Below, in pieces: positions 50,754 through 54,161 of a stretch of 54,161 bases of DNA. This stretch comes from Sinorhizobium saheli (GTDB lineage Bacteria > Pseudomonadota > Alphaproteobacteria > Rhizobiales > Rhizobiaceae). The stretch covers positions 425-54,585 of the forward strand of contig NZ_LNQB01000075.1 of NCBI RefSeq assembly GCF_001651875.1, in the 5' to 3' direction. Under the pieces are notes generated by a model. That model searched no databases. It worked only from the letters and a program-made list of their open reading frames with translations, and had not been told where the DNA came from. The position numbers were made by a program, and so were the translations under genes. Each line of letters starts with the position of its first letter. The stretch's first letter is position 1.

Positions 50754-51335
50754 ATGGCTGAGGTCTTGCTGTTCCACCACGCACAGGGGTTGACCCCGGG
50801 TGTGCGCGCCTTCGCCGACGATTTGCGGGCGAGCGGTCACATCGTGCACACGCCGGACCTGTTCGACGGACGCACGTTCCAGAGTATCGAAGAGGGTCTC
50901 GCCTATATCAGTGAGATCGGATTCGACGAAATGCGCGAACGCGGCGTCCGCGTCGCCGACGAAATGCCGCACGGGCTCGTCTACGCCGGGTTCTCATTCG
51001 GCGTGCTGCTGGCGCAGAAGCTTGCACAGACGCGACCCGGGGCGCGCGGAGCCCTGCTCTTCCATTCTTGCCTGCCGATCAGCGGCGAATGGGCTTTCGG
51101 ACCCTGGCCGGACGGCGTGGCTGCCCAAATCCACGGTATGGACAATGACCCGATCTTCGTCGGCGAGGGCGACATCGATGCCGCCCGCGAGATTGTCGAG
51201 AAGGTCGCGGACGCAGAGCTATTCCTCTACCCCGGCGATCAGCACTACTTCGCCGACAGCTCGCTCCCGTCCTATGACGCGGATGCGACCGCCCTACTCA
51301 CCATCCGAGTGCTTGAGTTCCTGGATCGCGTCTGA
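50754..51335 (+). CDS. Dienelactone hydrolase family protein
   Basis: The 193-residue alpha/beta hydrolase shows LLFHHAQGLTPGVRAFADDL at the start and VYAGFSFGVLLAQKLAQTRP at the nucleophile elbow. The classical DLH nucleophile is Cys (GFCFGG); here it is Ser in GFSFGV, as in some family relatives. The acidic and His members are likely in GDQHYFADSSLPSYD. Substrate unknown; a small ester or lactone is expected. Stand-alone gene with GGAGG nearby. Confidence 0.85.
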   Translation: MAEVLLFHHAQGLTPGVRAFADDLRASGHIVHTPDLFDGRTFQSIEEGLAYISEIGFDEMRERGVRVADEMPHGLVYAGFSFGVLLAQKLAQTRPGARGALLFHSCLPISGEWAFGPWPDGVAAQIHGMDNDPIFVGEGDIDAAREIVEKVADAELFLYPGDQHYFADSSLPSYDADATALLTIRVLEFLDRV

Positions 51336-51453
51336 ACCATGCCGGCCCAATTGCTTTGCGCTCGTCACGAAAAGTGGTCCCGCATCGCTTACGCAGAAGG
51401 CGGTGATCGAGGATTTGGCAGAAAGGCCGCATTTTCCGCGGCCTCGACACGCA

Positions 51454-51504
51454 AGAACCCCGGCATCCTGGGGATCCGGGGTTCTGGTATTTGGTTGCGG
51501 GGGC
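51454..51504 (-). other. 3'-terminal initiator-tRNA fragment with its terminator (possible integration scar)
   Basis: On the minus strand, GCCCCCGCAACCA (51504 to 51492) is identical to the last 13 bases of rhizobial tRNA-fMet including CCA, as I recall it. Six bases later a hairpin AGAACCCCGG...CCGGGGTTCT (51485 to 51454) follows, as after intact tRNA-fMet genes. The remaining tRNA body is absent upstream (51505 onward). Duplicated tRNA 3' ends are typical att sites of integrated islands. Not a functional tRNA. Confidence 0.5.
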
Positions 51505-51577
51505 GGGCAACCAACGATTCCTGCGATTGGTAGAGCGAGAGCTGGGAAAGGAGCTACACAGAAGCGCAAAGTCTAGA

Positions 51578-52118
51578 TTAAGAGGCTAAGGCGGCTGTAG
51601 TGCTGCTGGTTCTTGAAAGCGGAAAAGCGATGCCAACCTGTTCGCCCCAGCTGGCGTCGGCTACCGTGTTCGTGTCGCCCATGACATAGGCCTTGCCGTC
51701 GATCTGGCCTTCCATTTACTGGAAACGGTCAAGCACACACATGAGGTGAAAGTCCTTCTCGTCCCCCGACATGACGGGACTGAACAGCGGCCCAAGGTTC
51801 TCATGCAATTCGCCGCTGATGAAGGCAAGCCACTTGATCAGCCGATAACGCTCCGTCGTGCCCCAAGCAGGCGCAAGCTTCTTTTCCGGCACCTGATCGG
51901 CCACATACTGCAAGATCGCCGGCCCCTCGGTCAGGCGCTGGCCGTCATCGAGTTCAAGCAGCGGAACATAGCCACGCGCGTTGACGGAGTGGTAGTCAAC
52001 GCCATCGAATGTGTGCAGCTGCAGATCGACACGCACGGGCGTAAAGGGCAGTCCGGCTTCGCGGAGAACAATGTGCGAGGCAAGCGAGCAAACACCGGGG
52101 CTGTAGTAACGTTTTCAT
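51578..52118 (-). pseudogene. Glutathione S-transferase, broken
   Basis: The recognisable GST reads YYSPGVCSLASHIVLREAGL at the N-terminus, NARGYVPLLELDDGQRLTEG (cis-Pro loop) and HENLGPLFSP. The ATG at 52118 is out of frame with the body because of an extra base near 52108. An in-frame TAA occurs at 51716 (LDRFQ then stop), after which the sequence resumes as MEGQIDGKAYVMGDTNTVAD, the family's C-terminal helix. The last 70 or so residues are replaced by unrelated sequence. Three lesions make it non-functional. Confidence 0.8.
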
Positions 52119-52202
52119 GCAGAGCTCCGAGGAACCGCGAGGGAATAGTTGGGATGATGACATTGCTTGGGCGATTGCTGCCCATACAGTCGCAGATCTT
52201 TA

Positions 52203-52634
52203 TCAGCGCGGCGCGACTGGCGCCCGCTTGCCGCGGCCCCACAGGATGAAGGCCACGAGGGGAAGCAGGATGAAGTTGAGCGGAAGGGCGGCAAATTCAC
52301 CGCGCATGGCATGGAAGATGATGGCGCAGATTTGCAGGATGGTGCAGCCCAGAGCCGCAAGAACGGTGAGGCGCGGCTGGATGCGGGTAAGAGCAGGCAA
52401 GAGGATGCCGATCCCACCCGCAACATCGATCAATCCGGTCAATCGTAATAGCGTTGGATACTCGGCCGGCCATTGCGTCTGCCACATCGCGGCCAGCGCC
52501 TCGGCAGGCATGAAGAGCTTCTGGAACCCAAACAGAATGAAAGCGGCGAACATCAGCGTTTGAACGCTCCAGAGGCTGAGTTGCAGTACTTTCCCGGCTG
52601 GCTGGATGGGAGTTGAGACGGTGTTTGCTTGCAT
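52203..52634 (-). CDS. DoxX-family membrane protein
   Basis: The 143-residue protein has four hydrophobic helices with the DoxX pattern FGFQKLFMPAEALAAMWQTQ in the first loop and LTGLIDVAGGIGILLPALTR. Members are small inner-membrane proteins, often next to oxidoreductases responding to thiol or quinone stress. It is 28 bases downstream of azoR on the same strand, so they are probably co-transcribed. Confidence 0.85.
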   Translation of the reverse strand: MQANTVSTPIQPAGKVLQLSLWSVQTLMFAAFILFGFQKLFMPAEALAAMWQTQWPAEYPTLLRLTGLIDVAGGIGILLPALTRIQPRLTVLAALGCTILQICAIIFHAMRGEFAALPLNFILLPLVAFILWGRGKRAPVAPR

Positions 52635-52662
52635 GGAAAGCTCCTGTTTCAGTAAGGCGGCT

Positions 52663-53271
52663 TCAGGCGGCGATACGAGCGATCCGCGCCCGCGCGGCGG
52701 TCACGGCATTTGCGGCGCCATCGGCGCCTCGGTTCACACCTTCGACACGGATCATCTCGACATCGGTGATACCGATGAAGGCGAGCACGGACTTCAGGTA
52801 GGGCGTGGCGTGATCAAGCGCTGCCGCCGGACCTTCGGAGTAGATCCCGCCCGAGGCTAAGACGATGTAAGCCTTCTTGCCTTTGGCCAGTCCCTCGGGA
52901 CCGCTAGCCGTATATTGGAAGGTCTTGCCTGCCCGGCCGATATAGTCGATCCAGGATTTCAGATTCGAGGTGATGTTGAAGTTGATAAAGGCGGTCCCAA
53001 TCACCAGCGTATCTGCCGCCAGAATCTCTGCCACCAGTTCATCCGACAGGCGGAGTGCAGCCGCTTCAGCAGCGTTCAGGCCTTCGGCGGGTTTGTGGAT
53101 TCCGGTCGTGAACCCACCATCCATATGCGGCAACGGGTTGGCGGCGAGGTCACGGTGAACAAGGGCGCCGGCAGGATTGGCTGCTTGTAGCCGCTCGGCA
53201 AGCTCGATGGCGATCTGGGTGGAGAAGGAGCCGGGGCGCGGACTGGTGGTGAGAAGCAGGATGGATGACAT
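52663..53271 (-). CDS. azoR: FMN-dependent NADH:quinone oxidoreductase / azoreductase
   Basis: The 202-residue flavodoxin-like enzyme has LLLTTSPRPGSFSTQIAIEL (FMN phosphate), FINFNITSNLKSWIDYIGRA (isoalloxazine contact, matching PMYNFNIPxxLKxWID in AzoR) and VLASGGIYSEGP. It reduces quinones and azo dyes using NADH. The divergent LysR-type gene at 53385 is its likely regulator, with DoxX as partner. Confidence 0.9.
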   Translation of the reverse strand: MSSILLLTTSPRPGSFSTQIAIELAERLQAANPAGALVHRDLAANPLPHMDGGFTTGIHKPAEGLNAAEAAALRLSDELVAEILAADTLVIGTAFINFNITSNLKSWIDYIGRAGKTFQYTASGPEGLAKGKKAYIVLASGGIYSEGPAAALDHATPYLKSVLAFIGITDVEMIRVEGVNRGADGAANAVTAARARIARIAA

Positions 53272-53308
53272 ATGCAGTTCCTTGGAGTGAATCCGCCACG
53301 TGAATTAG

Positions 53309-53337
53309 CAATGACATAAGGCTTGCCGGCCATCTGG
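53309..53337 (-). repeat. Second copy of a glutathione-transferase fragment
   Basis: The minus strand reads as QMAGKPYVIA; over these 29 bases 24 match the piece at 51679-51707 inside the broken GST (QIDGKAYVMG), in the same orientation. It lies in the azoR-lysR gap, 38 bases from the azoR start. This suggests that a second GST gene was deleted here. Confidence 0.45.
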
Positions 53338-53384
53338 AAAATCGGCATAAATTCGAACCAACATATCGATATGGTCGATGAGAG

Positions 53385-54092
53385 ATGCAGCCCCACCCAA
53401 CCTTGGATCAATTTCAGGTATTCGTTGCCGTAGTGGAGAAAGGCAGTTTCTCGGCGGCGTCCCGCGCGCTCAATCGTACCCAATCGGTCATTAGTTATAC
53501 GATCGCCAATCTCGAGGCGCAGCTAGGAGTGGCACTCTTCGGCCGTTCCGGGACGAAGCGGCCGCAACTTACAGAGGCTGGCAGGTCCGTTCTCGAGGAT
53601 GCGCGCCGGTTGCTCGGGGATCTCGATTTGATGCGGGCGCGGGTGAAGGCGCTAAACGAAGGCCTTGAGGGAGAGCTGCCCATCGCTATCAGCAGCGCCG
53701 TGCCTTCAGACATCGTAGTTGCTGTGCTGCGCGCCTTCCGAAACCTGTACCCGACTGTGTCCGTGAATGTCACCGTCGGCACGCTCGGGATCGTGATGGA
53801 TGCGGTCATTACCGGGAGGGCGACCGTCGGCTTCGGCGGTTCCATGGCGACGGGAAATCATCAGATCGTTTCCGAACGGATCGGCCATTCGGCGATGATA
53901 CCCGTCGCAGCTCCGGACCATCCCCTTGGAATGCTGGGCCGGACAATCAGCCTTGCCGACGTTAGGGACGAGACGCAGCTCGTGGTATACGACGCCTCTG
54001 GGCTGACAAAGGGACGCGACTTCAACGTCTTCTCACTCAAGACCTGGCGGGTCAGCGACAACGCGACGAAGCATCAGTTTAGTCGCCCGTGA
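53385..54092 (+). pseudogene. LysR-family regulator, truncated at the 3' end
   Basis: The first 230 residues are a normal LysR protein: QFQVFVAVVEKGSFSAASRA then SVISYTIANLEAQLGVALFG form the DNA-binding helix, and the effector domain follows. At KTWRVSDNATKHQ (about 54075) the family sequence ends abruptly and six bases of unrelated code lead to a stop. About 65 residues of the second effector lobe are missing, and the following DNA does not encode them in any frame. It may bind DNA but probably cannot respond normally. Confidence 0.75.
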
Positions 54093-54161
54093 ACTATCCG
54101 CACGTCTTTGATAGTGCGATATAATTTCGGTTTTCTGCGGCACGGTGTTGCAAGAAAAGCG

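Noticed and set aside
51492..51560. A functional tRNA-fMet gene
   Set aside because: Only the last 13 bases and the downstream hairpin are present; no anticodon or D arm can be formed from 51505 onward.

Overview
The window is high-GC chromosome or megaplasmid DNA from an alphaproteobacterium of the order Hyphomicrobiales, most likely the Sinorhizobium/Ensifer group. The reasons are codon usage dominated by G or C at third positions, many ABC importers, a coxMNOPQ-type oxidase, a lanthanide-type XoxF methanol dehydrogenase operon, and GCGCGTCT-type palindromic repeats of the kind scattered between rhizobial genes. Species placement is inference. No tool was run; family assignments come from reading motifs.

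Layout. 1-1.7 kb: C-terminus of a giant secreted repeat/RTX protein. 1.9-3.6 kb: FMN reductase and a frameshifted ring-cleaving dioxygenase. 3.6-9.6 kb (minus): polyamine-type ABC importer, nitrilase-family hydrolase and agmatinase-family enzyme, with a divergent LysR regulator at 9.9 kb, then an aminotransferase and an EamA exporter. 13.7-21.3 kb: a PuuB-like oxidase divergent from a FadR-type regulator, which heads an operon with a trans-sulfuration-type PLP enzyme and a CUT1 ABC importer. 21.5-26.5 kb: cytochrome c and a complete aa3-type oxidase operon (coxMNOPQ). 26.8-29.4 kb: a dimethylglycine dehydrogenase-like protein. 30.4-35.7 kb (minus): xoxF-xoxG-xoxJ-class III ADH-gfa, a route from methanol through formaldehyde to S-formylglutathione. 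36.1-42.4 kb: small cysteine-rich proteins, a sulfonate/nitrate-type ABC importer, and an ABC-2 permease/ATPase pair resembling the lanthanide-uptake LutF/LutE or quinoprotein-associated family, with a decayed gene upstream.

42.5-50.3 kb is the most striking part. A ribB paralogue under an FMN riboswitch is followed by an RNA-repair locus: a predicted nucleotidyltransferase, the CARF-AAA+ sigma54 activator RtcR, a -24/-12 promoter, a Ro60-like TROVE protein (Rsr), a 0.7-kb array of at least five Y-RNA-like elements, and the RNA ligase RtcB closed by a strong terminator. Four of the five elements carry tRNA-like modules written in circularly permuted order (3' half, short cap, 5' half) inside a Ro-type stem made of GCGAATG on the 5' side and CTCGTCG on the 3' side. 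The likely logic is that RNA damage products sensed by the RtcR CARF domain switch on sigma54 transcription of Rsr, its tRNA-mimic guide RNAs and the ligase together.

50.7-54.2 kb is a scarred region: a dienelactone-hydrolase-like gene, a 3'-terminal initiator-tRNA remnant with its terminator (a possible integration scar), a broken glutathione transferase, DoxX and AzoR genes, and a LysR gene truncated near the window end.
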